A stretch of DNA of 64,000 nucleotides, taken from positions 124,001-188,000 of the forward strand of contig NZ_MUXT01000005.1 of NCBI RefSeq assembly GCF_002014965.1. Reading direction: 5' to 3'. The notes beneath the pieces are model-generated. The model ran no database searches. It worked only from the letters and a program-made list of their open reading frames with translations, and was not told the DNA's origin. This stretch comes from Moraxella canis (GTDB taxonomy: Bacteria > Pseudomonadota > Gammaproteobacteria > Pseudomonadales > Moraxellaceae). The position numbers were made by a program, and so were the translations under genes. This document shows positions 39,622 to 51,520 of this stretch, piece after piece (within the stretch, counting starts at the first letter, position 1; the number at the start of each line of letters is the position of its first letter).

Positions 39622-40956
39622 TTAGATGGCTTGCTGCTGGGCTGCCGCTAATAGCTCTTGATATTTGACTTCTTTGTCGCTTACCTTAGCTTGGCTTAGC
39701 AGATAATCAACCACTTGATCTTCTAACACCACAGATTCCACTTGGGCACGCTGTGCTTGATCGTTGGTGTAATATTCGATCACTTCTGCTGGATCTTCAT
39801 AGTTTTCGGCAGCTTCTGCGATAAAGGCGGTCACACGCTCTTGATCGACTTCAAGTTTTTGGGCATCGATGATTTGGCTTACCAAAACGCCCAAACGCAC
39901 CGCGCGCAATGCTTGGTCTTCAAACAGCTCATTTGGTAGCATATTTGAATCAAAAGTCGCAGGATTTGCGCCGAATTGCTGTGCAAAGCGATTAAGCATC
40001 AGCTGACGCTGGCGGTCAATTTCTTGATCCAGCATGGCTTTTGGCACATCAAATTCATTTTTTTCAAGCAATGCATCAAACGCAGCTTGCTTGACTTGAT
40101 TGCGACCCGCGTGCTTAACTTCACGCTCCATATTTTTGCGGACATCCGCTTTTAGCTTATCTAGCCCGCCTTCGGTCACACCAAACAGCTCAAAAAATTC
40201 TTCATTCAATTCAGGCAAAGTCGCTGCTTTGACTTCTTTGACAGTGATCACAAACTGCGCTTCTTTACCCGCCAAATGCTCTGCTTGATAATCTTCTGGG
40301 AAAGTGACGGTGATGGTTTTTTCTTCGCCAGCTTTCATGCCTTTCATGCCATCTTCAAAGCCTGGGATCATGCGACCTGAACCGATCACCAAAGTGTAGT
40401 TCTCTGCGCTGCCGCCTTCGAATTTCTCACCATCAATCGAACCTTCAAAATCAAAAGTCGCTTGATCGCCTTCTTCTAGCTCGCCTTCTTTGGTTTCAAA
40501 AGTTTGGCGCTGCTTTTGTAGATTATCAATCATCGCATCTACATCTTCGTCAGAGACGCTGGCAACTTGACGCTCAACTTCGATTTCGCCCAAGCCTTGA
40601 ACTTCTACTTCTGGGAAAGTCTCAACAGTGGCTTGATACACCAAAAAATCATCTTCAAGCTTCACATCGTCAATGTTTGGCACGCCAACGACGCGGATTT
40701 TTTCGTTGCCAAGCGCTTCAAATACGGTATCACGAATGACATCGTTAATCACTTCTTGCTGAATGCCTGCGCCATACTGTGAGCGGATGTGTGATACTGG
40801 CACCTTACCTTTACGGAAACCATCAATTTTAGCTGTCTTAGCCACGCTGCGGATGCGGCTTTCAACTTTGCTTTGAATGTTGCCCACTGGTACTTTGACA
40901 GTCAGCTGCGTTTCTTTATCAGAAACCACATTCACAGATACTTGTAAATCACTCAT
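39622..40956 (-). CDS. tig: Trigger factor
   Basis: Trigger factor is the ribosome-bound chaperone with prolyl isomerase activity. The 444 residues begin with the ribosome-binding domain, where GFRKGKVP is the signature loop (residues 45-52). The FKBP-type isomerase domain (about 160-245) contains [15 protein letters not shown] and MIPGFEDG. The helical C-terminal domain follows. It is directly upstream of clpP and clpX, the usual arrangement in proteobacteria. Confidence 0.97.
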   Translation of the reverse strand: MSDLQVSVNVVSDKETQLTVKVPVGNIQSKVESRIRSVAKTAKIDGFRKGKVPVSHIRSQYGAGIQQEVINDVIRDTVFEALGNEKIRVVGVPNIDDVKLEDDFLVYQATVETFPEVEVQGLGEIEVERQVASVSDEDVDAMIDNLQKQRQTFETKEGELEEGDQATFDFEGSIDGEKFEGGSAENYTLVIGSGRMIPGFEDGMKGMKAGEEKTITVTFPEDYQAEHLAGKEAQFVITVKEVKAATLPELNEEFFELFGVTEGGLDKLKADVRKNMEREVKHAGRNQVKQAAFDALLEKNEFDVPKAMLDQEIDRQRQLMLNRFAQQFGANPATFDSNMLPNELFEDQALRAVRLGVLVSQIIDAQKLEVDQERVTAFIAEAAENYEDPAEVIEYYTNDQAQRAQVESVVLEDQVVDYLLSQAKVSDKEVKYQELLAAAQQQAI

Positions 40957-41148
40957 AACTCACCTTAATTCGTTTAAAAATAAAAACAGTCGGTCAAAAG
41001 ACCAAAATCTAGTTGTGAAAATATACTAATATTCCAATTAAAGAATATTTAAATATAACCACATAAATATATTAAAAGCAATACAGTATAGCCAATCATT
41101 GTGAAAAATACAACTATTAGCCTTAGTAAAGCCCCAAAATCAAGCCAG

Positions 41149-41751
41149 CTATTCTGCTCTTAGCTGAGCCAACAAATCTTTGAGAGCCTGCGCTCGGTGA
41201 CTGATGGCATTTTTTTCGGCTTTTTGAAGCTCGGCAGATGATTTTTGAAGATTGGGAATATAAAACAAAGGATCATAGCCAAAGCCATGCTCGCCCACAG
41301 GCTTGGTGAGTATCTCGCCATGCCATTTGCCAATCGCAATGAGTGGCATCGGATCATCGCCATGTCGCACATATGCAAGCACGCACACAAAAAACGCTTG
41401 GATCGGCGCATCACCGCGATGCACCTTTAGGGCGTCAAGCAGCTTAGCGTTATTGGCGGCATCATCGCCATGTCGCCCAGCGTAGCGTGCCGAGAGAATT
41501 CCAGGGGCGTTACCCAGCACAGGCACACAAAGCCCCGAATCATCCGCCACAGCTGGCAGCCCACTTTCTTTGGCGGCATGGCGTGCTTTGATGATGGCAT
41601 TTTCGATAAAACTTGCCCCATTTTCAATGGCATCCCCGATACCCAAACTGCCTTGGGTGATGATCTCAACGCCCAAGTCAGCGTCATCAAATAACGCCTG
41701 AAATTCTGCCAATTTACCCTGATTATTACTGGCTAATACCCACTGTTTCAT
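41149..41751 (-). CDS. rdgB: XTP/dITP diphosphatase (RdgB/HAM1 family)
   Basis: This pyrophosphatase removes the non-canonical nucleotides XTP, ITP and dITP before they enter DNA or RNA. The 200 residues have the family's N-terminal SNNQGKLAEF (nucleotide binding), the metal-binding VADDSGL with Asp, and GFGYDPLFYIP near the C-terminus. Length and motifs fit. It is 40 bases after the EEP-family gene and probably cotranscribed. Confidence 0.95.
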   Translation of the reverse strand: MKQWVLASNNQGKLAEFQALFDDADLGVEIITQGSLGIGDAIENGASFIENAIIKARHAAKESGLPAVADDSGLCVPVLGNAPGILSARYAGRHGDDAANNAKLLDALKVHRGDAPIQAFFVCVLAYVRHGDDPMPLIAIGKWHGEILTKPVGEHGFGYDPLFYIPNLQKSSAELQKAEKNAISHRAQALKDLLAQLRAE

Positions 41752-41791
41752 CTGATATTCCTAGATTAAGTGATTAAGATGTCATCCAAGC

Positions 41792-42544
41792 TTATGATTC
41801 ATTACTCAATGAGACCACAGCACTGATCGGCAAATGGTCGGATAAATTTGACCAAGGCACGCCGCCATGCACCATTGCATTATGCACATCAAGCCCACGC
41901 ACATAAATGCGATCTAGACTCAGCACAGGCATTTTGGCAGGAAAAGTGGCAGGATACTCTCCATGCGATTGCAAAAACACCTCGCTTAGCCCCAGTGATG
42001 ATAACGCTTGGCAAGATTTTTTTGACCAATCATTAAAATCCCCTGCCAAAATCAGCGGCACATGATCAGCCAAGGTGGTAATATAGTCACGAATGGCTTG
42101 ATATTGCTTGAGGCGATCTCGGTGTAGCAGATTCAGATGGCAGCACAGCACCACCAAAGGGCGCTCCCACCCTTCAGGATGCACCTCGCAATGTAGCACG
42201 CCGCGTTTTTCTAGGCGATTGACGGTGATGTTCAAATTATGCTTAGGATCAAGCGGATGGCGCGATAAGACCGCATTGCCATGATGTCCGTGCTCGTATT
42301 CGGCATTTTTGCCATAGCTTGCCGATACGCCCAAAAACTCGCCAAACCACTCATGCTGACCGCCATCAGGAAATTCAGCAAAATTAAGCGCGCGTTTGAG
42401 ATTTTGCCCTTGGACTTCTTGTAGGCATAAGATGTCAGGATCGATTTTTGATAGGGCATCTTTCATGCCCATCAATCGCACCAAACGGTTGGTCGGCGAC
42501 ATGCCTTTATGGATGTTATAACTGGTGATGGTAATGGTTTTCAT
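41792..42544 (-). CDS. Endonuclease/exonuclease/phosphatase (EEP) family protein
   Basis: A 250-residue EEP-fold hydrolase, the superfamily of DNase I and exonuclease III. It has the Mg-binding SYNIHKG, Glu in LCLQEVQG, the catalytic LAGDFNDW and SDHLPI at the end. It is cytoplasmic (no signal peptide). The substrate, a nucleic acid or phosphoester, cannot be told. It precedes rdgB. Confidence 0.85.
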   Translation of the reverse strand: MKTITITSYNIHKGMSPTNRLVRLMGMKDALSKIDPDILCLQEVQGQNLKRALNFAEFPDGGQHEWFGEFLGVSASYGKNAEYEHGHHGNAVLSRHPLDPKHNLNITVNRLEKRGVLHCEVHPEGWERPLVVLCCHLNLLHRDRLKQYQAIRDYITTLADHVPLILAGDFNDWSKKSCQALSSLGLSEVFLQSHGEYPATFPAKMPVLSLDRIYVRGLDVHNAMVHGGVPWSNLSDHLPISAVVSLSNES

Positions 42545-42696
42545 GCAATTTCATTGACTGACTTTGAGCGATATTGTAGCACGATCATGGCTCATTGGTG
42601 AGGATTGATTGATGAAATACGCTTGCAAAACCCAAAACCGTACACATTTATATCTTATATTTTTATCAATAAATTCACACTTTAAGGGAAACTATC

Positions 42697-44823
42697 ATGC
42701 CAACCGATCTTCTTTTACGCGACACTGTGCTTGATCCGCGTCTGCATTTGGTGGATTTTGATCAAGCCACGCCTGATAAGCTTGAGCAGCTGACCGAGCA
42801 AGCTTTGGAGGCTGCCACCAAGCGCCTTGATGAGATTGAGGGGATGCAGGCGGTGAGCGATGCGACCAAGGTATTTGACATTATCCAAGAATTTCATGAC
42901 TTAGGCGAACAAGTTGAGCGGTATTTTGGCGTATTATCACATCTAAACAGCGTGGCAAGCAGTGATGAGATCCGTCAAGCGCATCATCACATTTTGCCAA
43001 AGCTGTCTGCTTTTGGGACGCGCCTTGGACAATCGGTTCAGTTATTTTCGCTGTATCAGCTGGTCGAGCAGAATTTTGATCAGCTGCCCAAAGCGCATCA
43101 AAGCATCGCCCAAAAGCGCGCCATCGAAAAAGCCTTACGCAGTTTTCGTCTGTCAGGCGTGGCACTAGAGGCGGACAAAAAAGCTGAGTTTGCCGATATC
43201 CAAAGCAAGCTGTCTTTGGCTTCGGCAAAGTTTGCTGACAATATCATGGATGCGACGCGTCATTTTGTCAGACCGCTACGCGCAGATGAGCTGTCAGGCA
43301 TCAGCGACAATGGCTTGGCGCTACTAAAATCGGCAGCGCAGACTTACCGCGCCGCCCATCCAGATGCCAAGCTTGAGACGGACTATGTGGCGACACTAGA
43401 CCTCCCGATGTATCTGGCGGTGATGCAGTTTGCTGATGACCGAGCGCTGCGTGAGGCGCTGTATCATGCTTATAATACGCGCGCCTCCGACCAAAGCCCA
43501 GATACCACCGAATTTGACAACGCGCAAATCATGGTGGATATCATCAATCTGCGCACTCAAAAAGCCAAGCTGCTTGGCATGCAAGATTATAGCGAGCTGT
43601 CACTTGCCACCAAGATGGCTCATGACAGCGATGAGGTTGAGCAGTTTTTGTTGGCATTAAGCCAAGCTGCCAAGCCGCAAGCTCATGCCGAGTACCAAGA
43701 GCTCAAAGAATACGCCCAAAGCTTGGGTCTAGATGAGCTTAAGCCTTGGGATGTGGCTTATGTCAGCGAAAAAATTCGTCAAGCCAAATTCAGTCTGACC
43801 ACCGATGAGCTTCGCCCTTATTTTCCACTGCCGGTCGTGCTAGAAGGCTTGTTTGAGATTTGCCGCAGATTATTTGGCATTAACCTATCAATCGCCAAGC
43901 CAAGCAGCTATTCAGCTTGGCATCCAGATGTGCTGTTTTGTCTGATCCACGATGCAGACAGCGGTGAGCTGTTGGGCGGTCTGTATCTTGATTTGTTTGC
44001 CAGAGCTGGCAAGCAAGGCGGTGCATGGCTGGACGATTTTCAAAAGCGCCAAGTCAAAGGCGATGAGATGCGCCTGCCTGTTGGATTTATTGTGGGCAAT
44101 TTTGCGCCGCCGATGAATGATAAGCCAAGCCTGTTATCTTTTGATGAAGCCAATACTTTGTTTCATGAGTTTGGTCATGCCCTGCATCACCTGCTGACAA
44201 CGGTGGATGTCGCCGATGTCGCTGGCATCAGCGGTGTGGAGTGGGACGCGGTGGAGCTGCCCAGTCAGTTTATGGAAAACTTTGCCATCACCGATGAGGG
44301 TCTGCGCTTAATCAGCCGTCATGTGGATACGGGCGAGCCCTTGCCAAGCGATAAAAAAGAAGCGCTCATCGCCGCCAAAAATTTTCAAACCGGTCTGCAA
44401 ACGCTGCGCCAAATGGAGTTTGGTCTATTTGATCTTAGACTACACACCGCCAAGATGTTAAATTTTGGACAAATAACTTATCCTGACATCTTATCGGCAG
44501 CAGACACAGTCCGCGATGAGGTCGCTGTGGTTATACCGCCTGAATATCAGCGCTTTGCCAATGGCTTTAGCCATATCTTTGCTGGGGGTTATGCGTCGGG
44601 GTATTATTCTTATATTTGGGCGGAAGTGCTCTCGGCAGATGCTTTTGGCAAATTTGAAGAAGACGGGGTGTTTAACCCCACCACAGGTCGGGCGTTTCGC
44701 GATGAGATTTTGGCACGAGGCAGCGCTCGCGACGCTCAAGATAATTATGTGGCATTCCGCGGCCGTAAGGCTACTCAAGATGCGCTGCTGCGCCATCGCG
44801 GTCTGATAAGCCAAGGAAGCTGA
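42697..44823 (+). CDS. prlC: Oligopeptidase A (M3 family)
   Basis: A zinc metallopeptidase of the thimet oligopeptidase family; in E. coli it degrades signal peptides and oligopeptides in the cytoplasm. The 708 residues have the HEFGH zinc motif in TLFHEFGHALHHLL (about 487-500), with the third ligand Glu in the downstream GVEWDAVELPSQFME. Length and motifs match PrlC. GGGA precedes the ATG. It is followed two bases later by the YheV-like gene. Confidence 0.95.
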   Translation: MPTDLLLRDTVLDPRLHLVDFDQATPDKLEQLTEQALEAATKRLDEIEGMQAVSDATKVFDIIQEFHDLGEQVERYFGVLSHLNSVASSDEIRQAHHHILPKLSAFGTRLGQSVQLFSLYQLVEQNFDQLPKAHQSIAQKRAIEKALRSFRLSGVALEADKKAEFADIQSKLSLASAKFADNIMDATRHFVRPLRADELSGISDNGLALLKSAAQTYRAAHPDAKLETDYVATLDLPMYLAVMQFADDRALREALYHAYNTRASDQSPDTTEFDNAQIMVDIINLRTQKAKLLGMQDYSELSLATKMAHDSDEVEQFLLALSQAAKPQAHAEYQELKEYAQSLGLDELKPWDVAYVSEKIRQAKFSLTTDELRPYFPLPVVLEGLFEICRRLFGINLSIAKPSSYSAWHPDVLFCLIHDADSGELLGGLYLDLFARAGKQGGAWLDDFQKRQVKGDEMRLPVGFIVGNFAPPMNDKPSLLSFDEANTLFHEFGHALHHLLTTVDVADVAGISGVEWDAVELPSQFMENFAITDEGLRLISRHVDTGEPLPSDKKEALIAAKNFQTGLQTLRQMEFGLFDLRLHTAKMLNFGQITYPDILSAADTVRDEVAVVIPPEYQRFANGFSHIFAGGYASGYYSYIWAEVLSADAFGKFEEDGVFNPTTGRAFRDEILARGSARDAQDNYVAFRGRKATQDALLRHRGLISQGS

Positions 44824-44825
44824 TC

Positions 44826-45059
44826 ATGCGTTATCAATCCAATCGCCCAAAGCGGCAGTTTTTGGCAGGGGTAGCCTGCCCAGCTTGTAAAACAATGGAT
44901 GTCATCGTCCAAATCCAAGTATTTGAGCCTGACTATGATGAGTACATCGAATGCATCGAGTGTGGGCACCATGAGCGTCGCCCCACGCCTGATGAGACCG
45001 CCATCATCCAAGCCCAAAATGCCAAAGCCGATGGCGTGGGCGTGGTGAAGTTTAAATAG
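44826..45059 (+). CDS. yheV: YheV-family putative zinc ribbon protein
   Basis: A 77-residue protein with two Cys pairs, CPAC (near 19) and CIEC (near 44), forming a zinc ribbon. The family (YheV-like) is commonly next to prlC; the function is not known. The stop of prlC and this start are two bases apart, so they are translationally linked. Followed by a terminator. Confidence 0.85.
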   Translation: MRYQSNRPKRQFLAGVACPACKTMDVIVQIQVFEPDYDEYIECIECGHHERRPTPDETAIIQAQNAKADGVGVVKFK

Positions 45060-45071
45060 TTTTCAACCCTA

Positions 45072-45104
45072 AAAACATCCCAGCCTTAAAGACTGGGATG
45101 TTTA
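45072..45104 (+). terminator. Terminator of prlC-yheV
   Basis: An eleven-base perfect stem, AAACATCCCAG with CTGGGATGTTT, around a nine-base loop, 13 bases past the yheV stop. The T tract is short. Confidence 0.75.
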
Positions 45105-45158
45105 ATCAATTTTGGATGTTTAATAAGTTAATCGTCATAGCATAGAAAGGAGGCTGTT

Positions 45159-45215
45159 ATGCTAAGCAAAGTATCAATCATTGCTTTAAAATCAATAAAA
45201 AACCGAGCCACATAG
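45159..45215 (+). CDS. Candidate 18-codon small ORF with a strong ribosome site
   Basis: An ATG at 45159 opens 18 codons ending with TAG at 45213-45215. AAGGAGG (45147-45153), a near-perfect Shine-Dalgarno, lies five bases upstream of the ATG, better than at most genes here. The peptide would be basic and moderately hydrophobic (starts MLSKVSII, ends KNRAT). Its stop overlaps the lpd terminator hairpin. Expression is not shown, and a chance match is possible. Confidence 0.35.
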   Translation: MLSKVSIIALKSIKNRAT

Positions 45216-45226
45216 CTCGGTTTTTT
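45197..45226 (-). terminator. Terminator of lpd
   Basis: A twelve-base perfect stem, AAAAAACCGAGC with GCTCGGTTTTTT, around a six-base loop, twelve bases past the lpd stop. The run of T on the minus strand makes it a strong terminator for the TCA operon end. Confidence 0.9.
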
Positions 45227-45237
45227 ATTGATCATAA

Positions 45238-46701
<1,464 letters not shown>

Positions 46702-46728
46702 CTAAATTTCTAAATTTTAAAAACGCAC

Positions 46729-46761
46729 AAAGAATTGTCAGAGCTCATCCAACAATCCTTT
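46729..46761 (-). repeat. Intercistronic hairpin between sucB and lpd
   Basis: On the minus strand AAAGGATTGT pairs with ACAATTCTTT, allowing one G-U pair, and a T run follows a few bases later. It could be a weak attenuator or a stability element. Confidence 0.5.
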
Positions 46762-46782
46762 GCAAAAACCATCTGTTAAACC

Positions 46783-48009
46783 TTATAGGTCAAGTAATAG
46801 CATTGATGGATCTTCGATCAATTCCTTAATTGTCACTAGGAATTGAACCGCTTCTTTACCATCGATCAAGCGGTGGTCATAAGACAGCGCCACATACATC
46901 ATCGGTAGGATAACCACTTCGCCATCAACTGCCATTGGGCGTTCATTGATTGCGTGCATACCTAAGATAGCAGTTTGTGGTGGGTTAATGATCGGCGTTG
47001 AAAGTAATGAGCCGAATACGCCACCGTTAGTGATGGTGAATGTACCGCCTGTCATCTCTTCGATGCTCAGCTTGCCTTCGCGAGCTTTGGTCGCATAATC
47101 ACGGATGCCAGCTTCAACATCTGCCATGCTCATACGATCTGTATCACGTAGCACTGGAACAACTAAGCCGCGATCTGATGATACTGCCACACCCACGTCA
47201 TAATAACCATGATAAATGATGTCGCTGCCATCAATCGATGCGTTCACTGCTGGGAAGCGTTTCAAGGCTTCGGTAGCTGCTTTAACAAATAATGACATGA
47301 AACCAAGTTTTACGCCATGGCGTTTTTCAAAACGATCTTTGTACTTAGCACGCAAGTCCATCAAAGGCTTCATATTAACTTCGTTAAATGTTGTTAACAT
47401 GGCAGTCTCTTGAGTAGCTGACAAAAGACGCTCAGCGATACGCTTACGTAGACGAGTCATTGGCTCGCGTTTTTCGATGCGCTGACCCACAGCTGTGGCG
47501 ATAACTTGACCGTTATCAGATTTTAAGGTTGGGTTGACCATGTCAGACTTGGTCACACGGCCACCACGACCTGAACCTTGCACGTCGGCAGGGTTGATAC
47601 CTGTTTCTTTAGCGGCTTTGCGAACTGCTGGGCTTTGATCTTTATATTCAGCTTCTGATGCTGCTGACTCATCTTTTGGCTGCACTGGTGCTGCTACTGA
47701 TGCTGGATCGACAGTGGTATTGCCATCAGCATTATCTTCACTTGCCACATGCGCCTCACCTGCTGGCGCTGCTGCACCTGCCTCAAAAATCGCAACCACT
47801 TCCGCCGACAATACGGTATCATCAACATTCTTAACAATGCTGGTAATCACGCCATCATCTGGCGCTACGATTTCAAGAACCACTTTGTCAGTTTCAACTT
47901 CAGCCAAAAGTTGGTCACGGCTAACGGCTTCACCTTCAGCAACATGCCATTCAACGATCGTGCCATCTTGTACTGATTCTGGAAATACGGGGGCTTTAAT
48001 TTCAGCCAT
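46783..48009 (-). CDS. sucB: 2-oxoglutarate dehydrogenase E2 (dihydrolipoyl succinyltransferase)
   Basis: SucB forms the 24-mer core of the complex and transfers succinyl groups to CoA. The start is the ATG at 48007-48009, with AAGGAG upstream (408 residues, [13 protein letters not shown]). Residues 1-75 form one lipoyl domain with the lipoylated Lys in VETDKVVLE. An E3/E1-binding domain (about 105-145) and the catalytic domain (about 180-408, ending with the DHRLIDG active-site His) follow. It is between sucA and lpd. Confidence 0.96.
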   Translation of the reverse strand: MAEIKAPVFPESVQDGTIVEWHVAEGEAVSRDQLLAEVETDKVVLEIVAPDDGVITSIVKNVDDTVLSAEVVAIFEAGAAAPAGEAHVASEDNADGNTTVDPASVAAPVQPKDESAASEAEYKDQSPAVRKAAKETGINPADVQGSGRGGRVTKSDMVNPTLKSDNGQVIATAVGQRIEKREPMTRLRKRIAERLLSATQETAMLTTFNEVNMKPLMDLRAKYKDRFEKRHGVKLGFMSLFVKAATEALKRFPAVNASIDGSDIIYHGYYDVGVAVSSDRGLVVPVLRDTDRMSMADVEAGIRDYATKAREGKLSIEEMTGGTFTITNGGVFGSLLSTPIINPPQTAILGMHAINERPMAVDGEVVILPMMYVALSYDHRLIDGKEAVQFLVTIKELIEDPSMLLLDL

Positions 48010-48067
48010 AATAAACTCCTTCAAGTTTATAAATCAAAAATGTGTTATTTTAAAATACTAAATGGTA

Positions 48068-48098
48068 TTAGCCAAAACGCGCGCAGCACTTTGGCTAA
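48068..48098 (-). repeat. Intercistronic hairpin between sucA and sucB
   Basis: A nine-base perfect stem, TTAGCCAAA with TTTGGCTAA, around a 13-base loop, in the gap between sucA and sucB. There is no T tract, so it is not a plain terminator. Confidence 0.6.
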
Positions 48099-48104
48099 TG
48101 AATA

Positions 48105-50951
48105 TTACTTCAAGGCTTCAACTGTCACGCCCAATGCTTCAGCAATTAAAGCTTTTTGTTGTTCGGCGTGCAGTTTTGGTGAGCCTGTCGCAGGTGCAGC
48201 GGCGGCAGGACGCGCCGAAGGCGGAATGATTTTTGCCTTCGTCGGTGCAGGTACCACCATGCGGAACAGCTCAGGCGCCAAGTAATACCAAGCACCTTGA
48301 TTCAGCGGCTCTTCTTGCGCCCACATGATTTCTTCTAGGTTTGGATACTTATCAATCTCAGCCAAAATACGCTCTTCAGGCAGCGGATACAGCTGTTCAA
48401 TACGAACGATGGCGATGTGCTCTTGACCCAATTTGCGACGCTGATCAAGCAGATCGTAATATACCTTACCGCCACAAAGCACCAAGCGAGTGACTTTCTC
48501 ATTGTTAATTGAGTCAATCTCAGGCAAGACAGTTTCAAATTTGCCTGATGCCAATTCTTCTAAATTAGAAGTCGCAAGCGGATGTCTGAGTAAGCTCTTA
48601 GGCGACATCACGATCAATGGCTTACGGATTGGGCGTACGACCTGACGGCGCAGCGCATGGAAGATTTGGGCAGGTGTCGTTGGCGTGATCACTTGCATAT
48701 TATCTTCAGCACACAGCTGTAAGAAGCGCTCTAAACGTGCTGATGAGTGCTCAGGACCTTGACCCTCAAACCCATGTGGCAATAACATCGTCAAACCACA
48801 GACACGCTGCCATTTGGTTTCGCCAGATGAAATGAACTGATCGATCACCACCTGCGCACCGTTCACGAAGTCGCCAAACTGCGCTTCCCAAATGATCAGT
48901 GCATTCGGCACAGTGGTAGCATAGCCATATTCAAAGGCAAGTACCGCCTCTTCTGATAGCAGTGAGTTATAAGTAGCAAAGCGAGCTTGATCCTCGGTGA
49001 TGTGCTGCAAGGGAATATACATGCTGCCATCATTCATGTTATATAGCTCTGAATGACGATGCGAGAATGTACCACGCCCGACATCCTCACCAGTGATACG
49101 CACCAATGAGCCTTCAGCGGCAAGACTGGCATAAGCCAAAGTCTCAGCAGCGCCCCAGTTCAGCGGCTCTTCGCCAGTTTGCATCGCCAAACGCTGCTCA
49201 ACGACTTTCGCCACTTGACGCTGTAGAGTAAATCCTTCAGGGATTTTTGCCATCGCGCGACCATAGGATTTGAGCTTTTCGATATCGACACCCGTTTCCC
49301 AGTCGTCTTCTAGATCGTGACCCAAATAAGGCTTCCAATCAACGAACAGCTCAGTATTCGGCTCACTGACCAAACCACCCGCAACAAACTCGCCACGATC
49401 AAGTGATTCACGGTAATCATCTTCAAACTGAGCGCCCTGCTCATGGGTGATGATGCCTTCTTGAACCAATTGCTCGACATATTGGGTACGCGTGGTCGGT
49501 AGTTTCTTGATGACCGCATACATCAGTGGCTGTGTGGCAGATGGCTCATCAGATTCGTTATGACCATTACGGCGATAGCAGAAAATATCAAGCATGACAT
49601 CTTTGCCAAACTCACGGCGATAATCGACAGCCAATTGAGAAGCAAATACCACTGCTTCAGGATCGTCGCCATTGACGTGCAAAATTGGCGCATGAACCAT
49701 CTTGGCGACATCGGTACAATATTCTGTCGAGCGCGCATCTTCAATGCGAGAAGTGGTAAAGCCGACTTGGTTATTGATGACAATATGAACCGTGCCACCA
49801 GTCTTATAGGCGCGTGTTTGAGACATCTGGAAAGTCTCTTGGTTCACACCTTGACCTGCCAGTGCAGCATCTCCATGCACCACCAAAGGTAGCACAGTGC
49901 TGTTATCAATTTCTAAGCCGTATTTTTCAGAACGGCGTGCTTGACGTGCGCGCACCGAACCTTGAAGTACTGGAGAGACGATCTCAAGATGCGACGGGTT
50001 AAATGCCAATGCCAAGTGCATCTCACCGCCTGGCGTCATCACGTTTGAAGAAAAACCGTTGTGATATTTGACGTCCCCTGAGCCATTGACAGGCTGAACC
50101 TTACCATCAAACTCATCAAACAAATCACCTGGGTTTTTGCCCAAAATGTTCACCAATAGGTTCAAGCGTCCGCGGTGCGCCATGCCGATAACGACTTCTT
50201 TTGAGCCTTGACCGCCCGCGCGCTGTACGATTTCATGAACCGCAGGAATGAAGCTTTCACCGCCTTCTAGACCGAAGCGCTTAACGCCTGTGTACTTACG
50301 CGCTAAGTATTTTTCTAAACCTTCAGCAGCCGTCAGACGCTCTAAGATTTCTAATTTTTTGTCTTTGCTAAATTTGATGTGACCGTGATTTGATTCGATA
50401 TAATTTTCGATCCAACGCTTTTCAGCCGCTTTAAATACGTGCATGTATTCATAGCCGATACTTTGACAATAGACGCGCTCTAAGATCTCAATGATTTCAC
50501 GAAGCTTAGCTTCAGATTTACCGATTGCCAAATCATTGGTTGGAAATACGGTGTCTAAATCCGACTCCGAAAGTCCGTGAAATGCCAAAGTCAAATCTTC
50601 AACTTCTGGACGTGGATGCAGTCCTAATGGATCAAGATTCGCCTTACGGTGACCGCGGCGGCGATAGGCAGAAATCAAGGCTTGAACTGCCATTTGTTTC
50701 GGGTTGCAATCGCTTGATGGACCTGCTTGGCCCGCAGCTGCCTGATTGCGCGCCAACAATAAAAACTGCTCTTTGATCGCATTGTGCGGCGCATCAGTGT
50801 CTTGGCGATAAGTTTCAAAGTACTTTTGCCACTCCTCGCTCACGCTTTGGCTGTCTGCCATATATTGTTCATACAGCGCTTCGACATAGGCTGCACTGTC
50901 TGCTGCCAACTCGGTGTTTGAAAAAGCCACCGTATCTTTACTGTTTGTCAT
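48105..50951 (-). CDS. sucA: 2-oxoglutarate dehydrogenase E1
   Basis: The thiamine-diphosphate enzyme decarboxylates 2-oxoglutarate and succinylates SucB's lipoyl. The 948 residues have GMAHRGRLNLL and HGDAALAGQG near the start of the catalytic domain, the TPP-binding motif around DIFCYRRNGHNESDEP, and the C-terminal transketolase-like domain. Length and motifs are typical. It follows sdhB after a 570-base gap and leads sucB and lpd. Confidence 0.97.
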   Translation of the reverse strand: MTNSKDTVAFSNTELAADSAAYVEALYEQYMADSQSVSEEWQKYFETYRQDTDAPHNAIKEQFLLLARNQAAAGQAGPSSDCNPKQMAVQALISAYRRRGHRKANLDPLGLHPRPEVEDLTLAFHGLSESDLDTVFPTNDLAIGKSEAKLREIIEILERVYCQSIGYEYMHVFKAAEKRWIENYIESNHGHIKFSKDKKLEILERLTAAEGLEKYLARKYTGVKRFGLEGGESFIPAVHEIVQRAGGQGSKEVVIGMAHRGRLNLLVNILGKNPGDLFDEFDGKVQPVNGSGDVKYHNGFSSNVMTPGGEMHLALAFNPSHLEIVSPVLQGSVRARQARRSEKYGLEIDNSTVLPLVVHGDAALAGQGVNQETFQMSQTRAYKTGGTVHIVINNQVGFTTSRIEDARSTEYCTDVAKMVHAPILHVNGDDPEAVVFASQLAVDYRREFGKDVMLDIFCYRRNGHNESDEPSATQPLMYAVIKKLPTTRTQYVEQLVQEGIITHEQGAQFEDDYRESLDRGEFVAGGLVSEPNTELFVDWKPYLGHDLEDDWETGVDIEKLKSYGRAMAKIPEGFTLQRQVAKVVEQRLAMQTGEEPLNWGAAETLAYASLAAEGSLVRITGEDVGRGTFSHRHSELYNMNDGSMYIPLQHITEDQARFATYNSLLSEEAVLAFEYGYATTVPNALIIWEAQFGDFVNGAQVVIDQFISSGETKWQRVCGLTMLLPHGFEGQGPEHSSARLERFLQLCAEDNMQVITPTTPAQIFHALRRQVVRPIRKPLIVMSPKSLLRHPLATSNLEELASGKFETVLPEIDSINNEKVTRLVLCGGKVYYDLLDQRRKLGQEHIAIVRIEQLYPLPEERILAEIDKYPNLEEIMWAQEEPLNQGAWYYLAPELFRMVVPAPTKAKIIPPSARPAAAAPATGSPKLHAEQQKALIAEALGVTVEALK

Positions 50952-51466
50952 TCGTCTTTCGCCATTTTATTAGTAAAAGTTGGGTCTGCCATGTCGTCGA
51001 TCATTACCGACGGCGACGGCTGTCAATTCGCATCAAAAATTGACGCATACTCCCGTATAGTGTACGCCATTTGGTTAAAGATAACAAGGGCGAGATGCCG
51101 CGTTGGGGCATAATTATCTTAGTAAAGATACAAATGAATCTTGCGCTTTTGTGTCAGAAATCAAAACCCTTATTTTTCGTGGTACAAATGTGCTCTATTA
51201 TAGTTTTTTGGCATAATTTATTATAAAATTTGATATAGTTACCGATCCCTTCTTTACTTAATTTACGCAGCTCATCTTGCCAATCATTCACCTGATTTTT
51301 CTTATATCTGTGCTTTGACAGACCAAATATCATTCAGCTGCATCATCTACCGCGCTTACCGCATCGGTGAATACACTTATTTATCAAACAACGGCTCAAG
51401 GCGCGCGCCAAAAAGTAGTAATGACATTGATTTGACCACCTTTTTTATACTGATTATTTTGGCATA
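50952..51466. other. Gap between sdhB and sucA (sucA control region)
   Basis: About 515 bases upstream of sucA on the minus strand, downstream of the sdhB terminator. It is long enough for a dedicated sucA promoter and leader. A GTCAATT/AATTGAC dyad (51022-51028 and 51038-51044) is a candidate regulator site. A plus-strand open frame (51315-51524) has no support as a gene. Confidence 0.5.
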
Positions 51467-51503
51467 TAAAAAGCCGCACCCAATCAGTGATCAGATGCGG
51501 CAG
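51467..51503 (-). terminator. Terminator of the sdh operon
   Basis: GCCGCA and TGCGGC (51473-51478, 51496-51501) form a short stem, followed on the minus strand by TTTTTATA. It lies about 20 bases past the sdhB stop. The stem is short, so read-through to sucA is possible. Confidence 0.6.
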
Positions 51504-51520
51504 TCAGATCAAATGCTCAA

